A stretch of 64,000 bases of DNA from Streptomyces himalayensis subsp. himalayensis (GCF_013778455.1 NZ_JACEHE010000006.1:186001-250000), one strand, 5' to 3'; shown: positions 17,029 through 25,978, numbered from the stretch's first letter. Translations and numbers: made by a program. Notes: generated by a model from the letters alone, not told the origin.

Positions 17029-18648
17029 TCAGCGGGTGCGCTCCACCCGCCTCTCGTCCCACACGGGCTCCGCGGTCTCGCGCACACGACCATCGCTGCC
17101 GAAGACCAGATACCGGTCGAACGAACGAGCGAACCATCGGTCGTGGGTCACGGCGAGCACCGTCCCCTCGTACGCCTCAAGGCCCTCCTGAAGCGCTTCG
17201 GCCGACTCCAGGTCGAGGTTGTCCGTCGGCTCGTCAAGCAGGAGAGCCGTCGTGCCCGCGAGCTCGAGGAGCAGGATCTGGAAGCGGGCCTGCTGCCCAC
17301 CCGACAGCCTCTCGAAGCGCTGTTCCGCCTGCCCGGTCAGCTCGTAGCGGCGCAGCCGTGACATGGCGGCCCCCCGGTCCTTGGCGTGCTCGCGCCACAG
17401 GATGTCGAGCAGCGTACGTCCCTCCAGTTCCGGGTGGGCGTGCGTCTGCGCGAAGTGCCCGGGCACAACGCGGGCCCCCAGCTTCCACTCCCCCGCATGG
17501 CGGACGCCGTCTCCGGCCAGCAGCCGCAGGAAGTGGGACTTGCCGGAGCCGTTCGAACCGAGCACCGCGACCCGCTCGCCGTAGAAGACCTCCAGGTCGA
17601 ACGGTTTCATCAGGCCCGTGAGCTCCAGGCCCTTACAGGTGACGGCGCGTACGCCGGTGCGGCCGCCGTGCAGGCGCATCGTGATGTCCTGCTTGCGCGG
17701 CGGCTCGGGCGGCGGGCCCGCCTCCTCGAATTTCCGCAGCCGCGTCTTCGCCGCCTGGTAGCGGGACGCCATCTCGTCGCTCCGCTTCGCGTACTGCTGC
17801 ATGTCGAGGACGAGCTTCTTGAGCTGTGCGTGCTTCTCGTCCCAGCGCCGCCGCAGCTCCTCGAACCGCTCGAACCGCTCACGCCGCGCCTCGTGGTACG
17901 TCGCGAACGAGCCGCCGTGCACCCAGACGTCGCTGCCGGCCGGGCTCGGCTCCACGCTTGCGATCTTCTCGGCAGCCCGGGCGAGGAGTTCACGGTCGTG
18001 CGAGACGAAAAGCACCGTCTTGCGGGTCTCGCGAAGCCGTTCCTCGAGCCAGCGTTTGCCGGGCACGTCGAGGTAGTTGTCCGGCTCGTCGAGGAGCAGC
18101 ACCTCGTCGGTGCCGCGCAGCAGCGCCTCCAGGACGAGGCGTTTCTGCTCGCCGCCGCTGAGCGTGCGCACCTCGCGCCACTGCGCCTTCTCGTACGGGA
18201 CGCCGAGCGCGGCCGTGGTGCACATGTCCCAGAGCGTCTCGGCCTCGTACCCCCGCGCCTCGGCCCAGTCGGAGAGCGCCTGGGCGTACTGCAGCTGCGC
18301 GGCCTCGTCGTCGACCGTCATGATCGCGTGCTCGGCTGCGTCGACCGCCTCGGCGGCCTGGCGGATACGGGGTGGCGCGACCGAGACGAGCAGGTCGCGC
18401 ACGGTCGTGGCATCGCGCACCGAACCCACGAACTGCGGCATCACTCCGAGCCCGCCGCTGACCGTGACGGTGCCGCCGTGCGGCTTGAGCTCGCCGGAGA
18501 TCAGCCTCAGCAGGGTCGTCTTGCCCGCGCCGTTCGGCCCCACCAGGGCGACCGCCGCCCCTTCGCCGACCCTGAACGAGACATCGCCGAGCAACGCCCT
18601 CCCGTCCGGCAGGTAGTACTCGAGATGCGCCGCTTCCAGATGCCCCAT
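17029..18648 (-). CDS. ABC-F family ATPase (translation/antibiotic-protection type)
   Basis: 539 residues with two ABC cassettes. Walker A motifs are VGPNGAGKTT and LGSNGSGKS; signature motifs are LSGGEQKR and LSGGQQAR; Walker B segments are LLLDEPDNYLD and LLLDEPTDNLDLES. A charged linker containing the WDEKHAQLKKLVLDMQ region separates them. No membrane domain is present, so it is an ABC-F protein acting at the ribosome rather than a transporter. The start has no Shine-Dalgarno sequence. It is convergent with the Rv2629-like gene, whose stop lies 5 bp away. Whether it confers resistance cannot be read from sequence. Confidence 0.9.
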   Translation of the reverse strand: MGHLEAAHLEYYLPDGRALLGDVSFRVGEGAAVALVGPNGAGKTTLLRLISGELKPHGGTVTVSGGLGVMPQFVGSVRDATTVRDLLVSVAPPRIRQAAEAVDAAEHAIMTVDDEAAQLQYAQALSDWAEARGYEAETLWDMCTTAALGVPYEKAQWREVRTLSGGEQKRLVLEALLRGTDEVLLLDEPDNYLDVPGKRWLEERLRETRKTVLFVSHDRELLARAAEKIASVEPSPAGSDVWVHGGSFATYHEARRERFERFEELRRRWDEKHAQLKKLVLDMQQYAKRSDEMASRYQAAKTRLRKFEEAGPPPEPPRKQDITMRLHGGRTGVRAVTCKGLELTGLMKPFDLEVFYGERVAVLGSNGSGKSHFLRLLAGDGVRHAGEWKLGARVVPGHFAQTHAHPELEGRTLLDILWREHAKDRGAAMSRLRRYELTGQAEQRFERLSGGQQARFQILLLELAGTTALLLDEPTDNLDLESAEALQEGLEAYEGTVLAVTHDRWFARSFDRYLVFGSDGRVRETAEPVWDERRVERTR

Positions 18649-18842
18649 GGTCGCGGATTGTGACGGGCCCCGAGGGGCGTCGGCAACGGGTTTTCGCCCA
18701 ACGCCGAACGCAAGCCGAACGCAAGCCGAACGCAGCGGCTCCCCACGACGCGGGCGTCACGGGTCGCGAATGCTCAGGTGTCCCGGGCGCGGTCCGTGTC
18801 ACAGCCGGGTGGCAGTCCCGGCGACGCGGGTACCCGTGCTGC

Positions 18843-20459
18843 ATGTCTACCGACGTCGACCTCACCGTCCCCGAGTTCCAGCAGCGCCACACCGTCCTCA
18901 GCCGGCTGGTCGCCCTCGACTGCCGCCTCTTCGAGGCGGCCGCCTCGCGGCACTGGCCCGGCGCCGACCCGTTCCTGCCCCGGCTCAGCCGAAGCGCCAA
19001 CCACGGGCTGCTGTGGTTCGGCACGGCCGCGGCCATCGCCGCGACCCGGTCGCCACGGGCCCGGCGGGCCGCGCTCCGCGGGACGGCATCGCTGGCGCTC
19101 GCCTCCGCGACCATCAACACCGTCGGCAAGCGTTCCATACGCCGCGCCCGGCCCATTCTCGACGTGGTGCCGCTGACCCGGCAGCTGAAGCGGCAGCCGA
19201 TCACGACGTCCTTTCCCTCGGGCCACTCGGCGTCCGCCGCCGCCTTCGCCACCGGTGTGGCCCTGGAGTCGCGCCGCTGGGGCTCGGCCGTCGCTCCGGT
19301 CGCGGCCGCTGTCGCCCTCTCCCGCGTCTACACCGGGGTGCACTTCCCGAGCGATGTGCTGGCCGGTGCGGCGCTGGGGGCGGGTGCGGCATTCGCGGTA
19401 CGCGGCCTCGTCCCGACCCGCGACCAGCTGCAGCCCGCTGTCCGCCCGGCCGCCGAAGCCCCCGCGCTGCCACAAGGACAGGGCCTGGTCGTCGTGGTGA
19501 ACACGGCTGCGGGCCAGCCGGATCGTATCCGCGCACTGCACGACGCCCTGCCGCTCGCCGAGGTCGTGGAGTGCGAACCAGCCGACATCAAGGACGAGTT
19601 GGAGCGCGCGGCCCGCCGGGCTCTGGCCCTCGGCGTGTGCGGCGGCGACGGCACCGTGAACGCGGCCGCGCGGGTGGCGCTGCGCCACGGACTGCCCCTC
19701 GCGGTGGTCCCGGGCGGCACGCTCAACCACTTTGCGCAGGACATCGGCATCGAGGACGTACGGAACGTCTGCCAGGCCGTGGAGCGTGGTGAGGCGATCG
19801 CGGTCGACGTCGGCCGGTTCGTCGTACGCGACGGCGTCGGAGACGAGACAGAGGGAAGCGAGGGCTCCGGCACCGACGAGAATTCCGGGGGCGGCGAGGC
19901 CTCCGGCACCGGCGTGGGAGCGGGCATCAGCGAGGCTTCCGGGGTCAGCGAGGGCTACTTCCTCAACACCCTCAGCCTCGGGGTCTACGCCGAACTCGTC
20001 CGGGAGCGCGAGCAATGGGCCCCGCGCATCGGCGGATGGGCGGCCGGGGTGTTCGCGACGGTACGCGTCCTGCAGGCGCACCGGCATCCATTGCGGGCGG
20101 GGTTCGCGATCCGCGAGCAGCCGTTATGGCTGCTGTTCGCGGGCAACGGCACGTACCACCGTACGGGTCTGGCCCCCGGCCGCCGCTTCGACCTCGCGGA
20201 CGGGCTGCTGGACGTGCGCCTGGTGCACGGCGGCCGCAGGCCGGGCCCGCGGCTGCTGGCCGCAGCGCTCGCCGGCCCGCTGACGCGCTCTCCCTTCCAC
20301 GCGGCAGTGCGGCTGCGCCGGCTCCGGGTGAGCGGCATCACCGAGGGCACCCCCATGGCGTACGACGGCGAACTCACCACGATCGGCGGCGAGTTGATGC
20401 TCGACAAGCTCCCCGGGGCGTTGATCACCTATCGACCGCTTCCCCGGACCGGCCTCTGA
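18843..20459 (+). CDS. PAP2 phosphatase-diacylglycerol kinase fusion
   Basis: 538 residues from the ATG at 18843. The N-terminal ~210 residues carry the PAP2 triad: KRSIRRARP, PSGHSAS and SRVYTGVHFPSD, with hydrophobic helices around them. From about residue 215 a DAGK catalytic domain follows, with GVCGGDGTVN and VVPGGTLNHFAQD (ATP site) and later NTLSLGVYAELV. A Gly/Glu/Ser-rich insertion of ~35 residues (19849-19955) interrupts the kinase domain. Such fusions occur in actinobacteria; the likely substrates are phosphatidate/diacylglycerol or other lipid phosphates, so it could cycle a lipid between both states. Confidence 0.9.
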   Translation: MSTDVDLTVPEFQQRHTVLSRLVALDCRLFEAAASRHWPGADPFLPRLSRSANHGLLWFGTAAAIAATRSPRARRAALRGTASLALASATINTVGKRSIRRARPILDVVPLTRQLKRQPITTSFPSGHSASAAAFATGVALESRRWGSAVAPVAAAVALSRVYTGVHFPSDVLAGAALGAGAAFAVRGLVPTRDQLQPAVRPAAEAPALPQGQGLVVVVNTAAGQPDRIRALHDALPLAEVVECEPADIKDELERAARRALALGVCGGDGTVNAAARVALRHGLPLAVVPGGTLNHFAQDIGIEDVRNVCQAVERGEAIAVDVGRFVVRDGVGDETEGSEGSGTDENSGGGEASGTGVGAGISEASGVSEGYFLNTLSLGVYAELVREREQWAPRIGGWAAGVFATVRVLQAHRHPLRAGFAIREQPLWLLFAGNGTYHRTGLAPGRRFDLADGLLDVRLVHGGRRPGPRLLAAALAGPLTRSPFHAAVRLRRLRVSGITEGTPMAYDGELTTIGGELMLDKLPGALITYRPLPRTGL

Positions 20460-20616
20460 CCTCTGACCACATAGCGAGATAGCAGTCTCATTATTCGGCG
20501 CCGCCGCGTACGCTGATCGTCATCGCCCCGCGTGGCAGCCTCACCCGGGTCCGCATTGCGCGGGCTCCCAGGAGGCCGGCCCGCGAGGGACCGAGCGACG
20601 CGAAAGGGAGAACGCC

Positions 20617-21426
20617 ATGCCGAAGGAGACCGCCGTCTACACACACGGCCACCACGAGTCCGTGCTGCGCTCGCACACCTGGCGGACCGCCGCCAACTCG
20701 GCCGCCTATCTGCTCGGTTCGCTCAAGCCCCATATGCGGATCCTGGACATCGGATGCGGGCCCGGCACCATCACCGCCGACCTGGCGGCGCTGGTCCCGG
20801 ACGGGCACGTCACGGGCGTGGACCATGCGCCGGGAATCCTGGACCAGGCCCGCGCCACGGCGGCCGAACGGGGCCTGGACAACGTCGACTTCACCGTCGC
20901 CGACGTCCATGCGCTGGACTACCCTGACGACTCCTTCTGCGTCGTCCACGCGCACCAGGTGCTCCAGCACGTCGGCGACCCGGTACAGGCACTGCGGGAG
21001 ATGCGCCGGGTCTGCAAGCCGGGCGGCGTCATCGCCGCACGCGACTCGGACTACTCGGCGATGACCTGGTATCCGCAGTCTCAGGGAATGGACGACTGGC
21101 TGGACCTGTATCTGCGGGTGGCGCGGGCCAACGGCGGTGAGCCCGACGCGGGACGCCGTCTCAAGTCCTGGGCGCTGCAGGCCGGTTTCACGGATATCAC
21201 CGCCACGTCGGCCACCTGGTGCTTCGCCACCGCGGAGGAGCGTGCCTGGTGGAGCGGGCTGTGGGCCGACCGTACGACGGCTTCGGCATATGCGGACCGC
21301 GCTGTGGCGGGCGGCCACGCGACAGCGGAGCAGTTGACCGCCGTCTCGGAGGCCTGGCGGGAATGGGGGAGGCAGGAGGACGCCTGGTTCTCCGTGCTGC
21401 ACGGAGAAATCCTCTGCCGAAAGTGA
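20617..21426 (+). CDS. Class I SAM-dependent methyltransferase
   Basis: 269 residues, ATG with GGGAG upstream. Motif I is ILDIGCGPGTITADLA, motif II VTGVDHAPGI, motif III NVDFTVADVHALDYPD, and the post-motif segment is VCKPGGVIAARD. This matches the UbiE/Coq5-like group (Methyltransf_11/25). The C-terminal helical region is Trp-rich. The substrate is not deducible. The last codons run straight into a 15-bp tandem repeat. Confidence 0.85.
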   Translation: MPKETAVYTHGHHESVLRSHTWRTAANSAAYLLGSLKPHMRILDIGCGPGTITADLAALVPDGHVTGVDHAPGILDQARATAAERGLDNVDFTVADVHALDYPDDSFCVVHAHQVLQHVGDPVQALREMRRVCKPGGVIAARDSDYSAMTWYPQSQGMDDWLDLYLRVARANGGEPDAGRRLKSWALQAGFTDITATSATWCFATAEERAWWSGLWADRTTASAYADRAVAGGHATAEQLTAVSEAWREWGRQEDAWFSVLHGEILCRK

Positions 21427-21484
21427 ACGCCGCAAAAGCGAACGTCACGAAAGCGAACGCCGTGAAAGTGAACGCCCTTGAAAA
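21423..21484. repeat. 15-bp tandem repeat (x4) overlapping the methyltransferase stop
   Basis: Four units of GCGAACGCCGTGAAA type, with the first overlapping the TGA of the methyltransferase. The period is a multiple of three. Confidence 0.85.
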
Positions 21485-21561
21485 CAGGCGGCGTAAAGAG
21501 ACGGCAGCCGCTGTGTAAGCGGGCCGCTGCGGGAAACCCGTTCGGCAGGAGGTTGAAAACT

Positions 21562-21732
21562 ATGGTTCCCATCCTGCTGGTCCTGCTGTTGGCGCTGGTG
21601 TTGTTCGGTGCCGGTTTCGCAGTCAAGGTGCTCTGGTGGATCGCACTCGCGGTCCTGGTCGTCTGGCTGCTCGGATTCCTGACACGGAGCACCACCGCCA
21701 CCGGAACGAGGTCCCGCTGGTACAGGTGGTAG
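21562..21732 (+). CDS. Small hydrophobic membrane protein (lmo0937/DUF5670-like)
   Basis: 56 residues from the ATG with AGGAGG nine bases upstream. Two closely spaced hydrophobic helices (VPILLVLLLALVLFGAGFAV and WWIALAVLVVWLLGFL) are followed by a basic tail, TRSTTATGTRSRWYRW. The size and pattern match the lmo0937-type family of small hydrophobic proteins, which are often stress-induced. Function unknown. Confidence 0.75.
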   Translation: MVPILLVLLLALVLFGAGFAVKVLWWIALAVLVVWLLGFLTRSTTATGTRSRWYRW

Positions 21733-21755
21733 AGACCGTTGTGGTAGAGACCGTT
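21726..21755. repeat. Perfect 15-bp tandem duplication over a stop codon
   Basis: GTGGTAGAGACCGTT is present twice in a row; the first copy contains the TAG stop of the small hydrophobic protein gene. Confidence 0.9.
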
Positions 21756-21827
21756 ACGGAATCCCGTAAGGCAATTCCGTGACGAAAGCACATCCCTGAC
21801 GAAGGGTAATCCGTGACCAGCTCCCGA

Positions 21828-22175
21828 TCAGTCCCTCGGGAGCAGCGGTCCCAGCGGCCCGAGGTCGATGTTGAGGTCCTCGGGCCGCAGGCCGTACCGC
21901 TCGCGCAGTTCGGTCATACGCTCTTCCAGCAGCATCAGGGTCAGCCCGATCCGCTCCTCCTGCTCCTCGCTCAGCTCGCCCGTATCGACGCGGCGCAGCG
22001 CCTGCCTCTCCATCAGCTGGCGCAGCAATTCGACGACCGTCAGGACGAGTTTGACGAGATCGCGTTCCACGGTGTCGGGCTCGAGGTCGAGCCGGTTGCG
22101 CGCCCTTTCCTGCGTCGCCTTGCGCGTCCTGTCCTGTGTCACTTCTGGTGTCACCTCAGGCCTGTCGTGTGTCAC
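21828..22175 (-). CDS. gvpK: Gas vesicle protein GvpK
   Basis: 115 residues from a GTG one base after the stop of gvpS. After a charged N-terminus the sequence RLDLEPDTVERDLVKLVLTVVELLRQLMERQALRRVD and GLTLMLLEERMTELRERYGL is the GvpK signature, a minor assembly or structural protein required in most gas vesicle systems. The C-terminal DLNIDLGPLGPLL completes the family pattern. It is the last gene of the minus-strand gvp run. Confidence 0.95.
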   Translation of the reverse strand: MTHDRPEVTPEVTQDRTRKATQERARNRLDLEPDTVERDLVKLVLTVVELLRQLMERQALRRVDTGELSEEQEERIGLTLMLLEERMTELRERYGLRPEDLNIDLGPLGPLLPRD

Positions 22176-22176
22176 T

Positions 22177-22401
22177 TCAGGACACCTCCGGCAGCGCCCG
22201 GGGCAGATCCTCGGGCAGCGTCTCCGGCCAGGGCGAGGGCACCTGCTTGTTCACCGAGCTGATGAGGGCGTTCAGGTCGATGCGTACGAGATCGACGTCC
22301 GCGATCCGCAGAGTGATGTCGCCGGTGATGACCACACCCCCGGCGAGCAGCCGGTCGAGGAGATCCACGAGGGCGATCTCACGTCGTTCGACGACGGTCA
22401 T
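22177..22401 (-). CDS. gvpS: Gas vesicle GvpA-domain minor protein (GvpS)
   Basis: 74 residues with a GvpA/J/M fold core: EIALVDLLDRLLAGGVVITGDITLRIADVDLVRIDLNALISSV. In Streptomyces clusters the small GvpA-like protein between gvpL and gvpK is called GvpS; by homology it is a minor shell or nucleation component. The start overlaps the gvpL stop (ATGA). Confidence 0.9.
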   Translation of the reverse strand: MTVVERREIALVDLLDRLLAGGVVITGDITLRIADVDLVRIDLNALISSVNKQVPSPWPETLPEDLPRALPEVS

Positions 22402-23246
22402 CGACGGTCCTCCCCCTCATACGCGCCACGGGCGCCCTGGTCGTACTCGCCCTCGGCGGCCCTCTGCCCGTAGTCGTCAAGACTGGAGAACGAGTACGCG
22501 GCCCACGGCCCGGTCAGTTCGACGCGCAGACCCGGCTCCTCGTCCTTCGTGCGGTCCACCAGCTCGACGAATTCCTCGGAATGGGAACGGTCGACGAGGT
22601 ACGCGGCATTGAGCACATTGCGGCCCGGGGCACGCGAAAGGACTGGATTCTGGGGCGGGTGCAGTCGTGTCGCCTGCGCATGCCGGGAAAGGTGTTCGTG
22701 CAGTCGCCGGGCGAAATTCTCGGCGCGTTCCCAGGTGGTCTCCTGCCGTTCGTGCTCCGCGCGCTTGCGGCGGAGATAGTCGCGGCCGGTCGCGGGTTTC
22801 GCCTTCGGCTCGGCTGCCGGGCTCTGCGGCGCGGATTTCTCCGGGTCCACATACACCTTGACGCCCCACTCGACTCGGCCGGCTATCCGTTCCAGCGCGG
22901 TGTGGAGGCGTTCTCCCTCGTCCTCCATCATGGTGCGTACACCGCTGTCGTCGCGGAACACGGTGGCCAGCCGCAGCGGCAGCGGGCTCGTCACGGTGGT
23001 GAGCGCCGCGATCACCTTCTCGTGGGCGCGGGCGGTGTCGGACAGCCAGTCCAGGTCCTCCAGATGCCTGCGCAGGGGCTCCTCGGCGAAGTCGCCCTCC
23101 GGTACGGCGCTGACGACGGCGACCAGGTCACCGTGGCGCAGCAGCTTCGGGGGGTTGCCCGCGACTCCCGTGAGCTCGGCCTGCAGTGGCGCTTCGAAGG
23201 GCCGGCAGACGGCGTACACATAGCGCAGACCGCTCATGTCGCTCAT
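22398..23246 (-). CDS. gvpL: Gas vesicle protein GvpL (GvpL/GvpF family)
   Basis: 282 residues. The GvpL/F family pattern is clear: RYVYAVCRPFE at the N-terminus, LLRHGDLVAVVSAVPEGDF, ARAHEKVIAALT, PLRLATVFRDD, then VEWGVKVYVD, and a C-terminal LRVELTGPWAAYSFSSLD. Proteins of this family act as accessory or chaperone factors during nucleation. An ERAENFARRLHEHLS helical insert sits mid-protein. Overlaps both neighbours by four bases. Confidence 0.95.
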   Translation of the reverse strand: MSDMSGLRYVYAVCRPFEAPLQAELTGVAGNPPKLLRHGDLVAVVSAVPEGDFAEEPLRRHLEDLDWLSDTARAHEKVIAALTTVTSPLPLRLATVFRDDSGVRTMMEDEGERLHTALERIAGRVEWGVKVYVDPEKSAPQSPAAEPKAKPATGRDYLRRKRAEHERQETTWERAENFARRLHEHLSRHAQATRLHPPQNPVLSRAPGRNVLNAAYLVDRSHSEEFVELVDRTKDEEPGLRVELTGPWAAYSFSSLDDYGQRAAEGEYDQGARGAYEGEDRR

Positions 23247-24340
23247 CCCCTCTCCTCGTCCTGGCCGCTGTCACCGTCCTGGCCGTACTCACCGTCCTGG
23301 CTGTCCTGGGCGTCCTCACCGACGTGGTGCACGTCGTCGGACTCGCGAGCCTCCTCGGACCGACGGACCTTCTCGGACCGGCGGACCTCGTCGGCCCGGT
23401 GTGGCTTCTCCGACCGGCCCTCGGCGGCGGCGGACCGGCGAGGCCTGTCCGGATGACGGCCCTCGCCCGGATATCTGTCCTCGCCCGACCGGCGTGCCTC
23501 TCCCGGATGACGTCGCTCGCCCGGATGGTGACCCTCGCCCGTCCTGCGGACCTTCTCCGGCCGATGGCCTTCGCCGGAGCGGCGTACCTCACCGGGCCGC
23601 CGAAGCTCGCCGGAACGGTGGGGGCCCTCGTCGGTCCGGCGCATCTCGTCGGTCCGGCGCCCCTCGTCTGGCCGGCGCCCCTCGTCTGGCCGGCGTGCCT
23701 CGCCGGTCCGGCGTGCCTCGCCGGTCCGGCGTATCTCCTCGGTCCCCGGCATCTCGTCGGACCGGCGGCGGTCCTCGTACTCGCGAATCTCCTCGTACTC
23801 GCGAATCTCCTCGTACTCGGGGATGTCCTCGTATGCGGGAACCTCCTCGGCCCTGCGCCGCTCCTCGTATTCCGGGACCTCCTCGGCCCTGCGCCGCTCC
23901 TCGTATCCGCGGATCTCCTCGGGCCTGCGCCGCTCCTCGTATCCGCGAATCTCCGCGGGCCTGCGTGGCTCCTCGTATCCGCGAATCTCCGCGGGCCTGC
24001 GTGGCTCCTCGTACGCGTGGAGCTCCTCGAGTCGACGCCTCGCCTCGAGTTCCTCCACGCGTGCCTGGAGCTCCGCGTTCTCGCGGGCGAGTTCGTCGCG
24101 GCGGGCACGGGTCGAGAGCGCCGGATCGGACTCCCACCAGTCGATGCCCATCTCCTTCGCCTTGTCGACCGAGGCGATGACGAGCCGCAGCTTCACGGTG
24201 AGCAGCTCGATATCGAGCAGGTTGATGCGGATGTCGCCGGCGATCACGATGCCCTTGTCGAGCACTCGTTCAAGGATGTCGGCCAGATTGGCCCCGCTGC
24301 CCTGCCCGTACGGCTCGGGAAGCCTGCTTGCTGTCGTCAT
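23243..24340 (-). CDS. gvpJ: GvpJ-type gas vesicle protein with a very long charged repeat tail
   Basis: 365 residues. Residues ~17-72 are a GvpA-like domain (LADILERVLDKGIVIAGDIRINLLDIELLTVKLRLVIASV), followed by DWWESDP. Residues ~76-108 are a coiled-coil-like stretch (RDELARENAELQARVEELEA). Residues 110-169 are five 12-residue repeats of YEERRRPEEIRG type, residues 204-300 are ~16 hexads of RR[TPS][GD]E[AGVM] type, and the last ~30 residues are strongly acidic. GvpJ proteins are normally well under half this length, so the tail is an expansion. The core should nucleate or cap the vesicle; the tail role is unknown. Confidence 0.9.
   Translation of the reverse strand: MTTASRLPEPYGQGSGANLADILERVLDKGIVIAGDIRINLLDIELLTVKLRLVIASVDKAKEMGIDWWESDPALSTRARRDELARENAELQARVEELEARRRLEELHAYEEPRRPAEIRGYEEPRRPAEIRGYEERRRPEEIRGYEERRRAEEVPEYEERRRAEEVPAYEDIPEYEEIREYEEIREYEDRRRSDEMPGTEEIRRTGEARRTGEARRPDEGRRPDEGRRTDEMRRTDEGPHRSGELRRPGEVRRSGEGHRPEKVRRTGEGHHPGERRHPGEARRSGEDRYPGEGRHPDRPRRSAAAEGRSEKPHRADEVRRSEKVRRSEEARESDDVHHVGEDAQDSQDGEYGQDGDSGQDEERG
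23441..23731 (-). repeat. 18-bp coding repeats (RRxxEx hexads) in gvpJ
   Basis: About sixteen degenerate 18-bp units encode hexads such as RRTGEA, RRPDEG, RRTDEM and RRSGEG. Confidence 0.8.
23834..24013 (-). repeat. 36-bp coding repeats (x5) in gvpJ
   Basis: Five units encode YEEPRRPAEIRG (twice), YEERRRPEEIRG, YEERRRAEEVPE and YEERRRAEEVPA. Confidence 0.85.
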
Positions 24341-24350
24341 GTGCGTCGGC

Positions 24351-24608
24351 TCACTCTCCGAAGGGCCGTTGCATCAGATACGCCTGGGCCTGCTCGAGCC
24401 GGTCGAGGAGCTCGTCCTCGAGCCGGTCGAACTCGTCGGCGTCGATCTCGCCCGCCTCCAGCTTCTGCTCGAGGCGGGCGAGTGCGCCGCGTATCGCCGC
24501 CGGGTCGTAGTACACCCGCTCGGCCTCGGCGAGTACCCGTCTGATCACCCACATGCTGCCGCGCACCGGGGCGGCGGGCAGCAGCAGGACCTCGCTCAGC
24601 AGTCCCAT
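24351..24608 (-). CDS. gvpG: Gas vesicle protein GvpG
   Basis: 85 residues; MGLLSEVLLLPAAPVRGSMWVIRRVLAEAERVYYDP followed by an acidic helical half (ALARLEQKLEAGEIDADEFD ... LLDRLEQAQAYL) is the GvpG pattern, a small accessory protein. It sits ten bases upstream of gvpJ in the same direction. Confidence 0.95.
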   Translation of the reverse strand: MGLLSEVLLLPAAPVRGSMWVIRRVLAEAERVYYDPAAIRGALARLEQKLEAGEIDADEFDRLEDELLDRLEQAQAYLMQRPFGE

Positions 24609-24620
24609 ACGCTCACTCCG

Positions 24621-24683
24621 TTGTCGTTGGACGTGAAGCCGTGGTCGTCGGACGTCACGCCGTGGTCGTCGGACGTCGCGCGC
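24621..24683. repeat. 21-bp tandem repeat (x3) between gvpF and gvpG
   Basis: TGGTCGTCGGACGTCACGCCG and two relatives occupy the only sizeable gap in the gvpF-to-gvpK run. Confidence 0.85.
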
Positions 24684-24711
24684 ACTCCGTCCGCGCTCAT
24701 GGACCTCGGAC

Positions 24712-25476
24712 TCACTCCGCGCTCGCGGACGCCGTGGCTTCGGCGGGTTCGGACGGCCCGGGCTCGACGAAGCTGTAGGGCGGCAGCGGGCCGTTGACGC
24801 GCAGCTCCAGATACGGATGGGACTTGCGCACCTCCTCGACGGCGGCGAGGAACTGCTCGGCGGAGTCCTGGTTCACCAGGAACGACACATTCGCCACCCA
24901 GCCCGTCGACTCCGGGCCCACACTGACCGCATCAGCGACCGGTTCCAGCGTGTGCTGCAGTTCGACGGCGTCCGCGGCCTCGCGCGTCTGCAGTGCGGCC
25001 ACCACCATTTCACCGAGGCGCAGCCGGTCCTCGTAACTTCCGCCGCCCGCCTTGCGGTTGGACTCCGTCATGGCGCGGATCTCAGGGTTCTCCGCCATGA
25101 CGCGGTGCAGCACGGCCTCCTCGTTGTGCACGGCCTTGACGTTGTACTCGACCTTCCCCTCGAGGGTCCTCAACCGCTCCACGTAGTGACCGGCGCGCTC
25201 CTGCAGCACATGACGGACCGCCTCGTCGTCGGGGGCGATGCTGCCGAACCGCATGGGCAGTACCGGACCGGCGGCGCCCGCCTCGCTCAGCACCCTCTGG
25301 TGGGCGAGCAGGTCGCTCCGTTTGGGCCGCAGCCCCTCGGGCGCCTCGCTGACGATCGCGGCGAGCTCACCCTCGGCGACGATCCGCACAGGGCGCGGCG
25401 GGTCGCCGATGCCTTCCATGCCGTCCGGGAGCGACCGGTGAGCGCGGCGAGCGATGCCGTAGACGTAAGTGCTCAC
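24712..25476 (-). CDS. gvpF: Gas vesicle protein GvpF
   Basis: 254 residues of the GvpF/L family: [51 protein letters not shown], then [16 protein letters not shown] and a C-terminal [17 protein letters not shown]. By homology it interacts with the major shell protein during assembly. Its start overlaps the gvpA stop (ATGA); the downstream gap to gvpG contains a tandem repeat. Confidence 0.95.
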   Translation of the reverse strand: MSTYVYGIARRAHRSLPDGMEGIGDPPRPVRIVAEGELAAIVSEAPEGLRPKRSDLLAHQRVLSEAGAAGPVLPMRFGSIAPDDEAVRHVLQERAGHYVERLRTLEGKVEYNVKAVHNEEAVLHRVMAENPEIRAMTESNRKAGGGSYEDRLRLGEMVVAALQTREAADAVELQHTLEPVADAVSVGPESTGWVANVSFLVNQDSAEQFLAAVEEVRKSHPYLELRVNGPLPPYSFVEPGPSEPAEATASASAE

Positions 25477-25925
25477 TCCTGCTCCTCCTCCCTCTTCTCC
25501 TCCGCCTTCGCCCGCCTCGTACCCTCCGGGCGGCGAGCGCGTGCGCCGTCGGCCGCCGCCTGCTCGGCCTTCTCGCGGACCGAACCGATGGCGTCCTGCA
25601 CGGTCTGGGCGGCGCCGGACAGCGCGCCCTTGGTCTTCTGGCGCGCGCCGGACTCGGTGATCTCTCCCACCATCTCGGGCAGTCCGGGCCGGGCCTTCTT
25701 CCCGGCCTCCAGGTCGAGCCGGTTACAGGCCTCGGCGAAGCGCAGATAGGTGTCGACACTGGCGACGACGACCCTCACATCGATCTTGAGAATTTCGATT
25801 CCGACGAGAGAGACCCGTACGAAGGCATCGATGACGAGTCCTCGGTCGAGGACGAGCTCCAAGACGTCGTACAGGCCGCTGGTGCCGCCTCCGCCTCCGG
25901 TCTGTGCTGCCGGGACTACGGTCAT
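25473..25925 (-). CDS. gvpA: Major gas vesicle structural protein GvpA
   Basis: 150 residues, ATG with AGGAGGACC upstream. Residues ~17-62 are the GvpA core ([21 protein letters not shown] ... [23 protein letters not shown]). Past residue ~75 lies a basic/alanine-rich extension ([30 protein letters not shown]), longer than classical ~70-residue GvpA but usual for Streptomyces-type GvpA as I recall it. The extension might hinder tight ribbing or add a surface function; that is inference. Confidence 0.9.
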   Translation of the reverse strand: MTVVPAAQTGGGGGTSGLYDVLELVLDRGLVIDAFVRVSLVGIEILKIDVRVVVASVDTYLRFAEACNRLDLEAGKKARPGLPEMVGEITESGARQKTKGALSGAAQTVQDAIGSVREKAEQAAADGARARRPEGTRRAKAEEKREEEQE

Positions 25926-25978
25926 GACGACCGGTCCTCCTTGTCCGTCTGTGGTTTCGGCGCGGGACGAGTGGCCGC

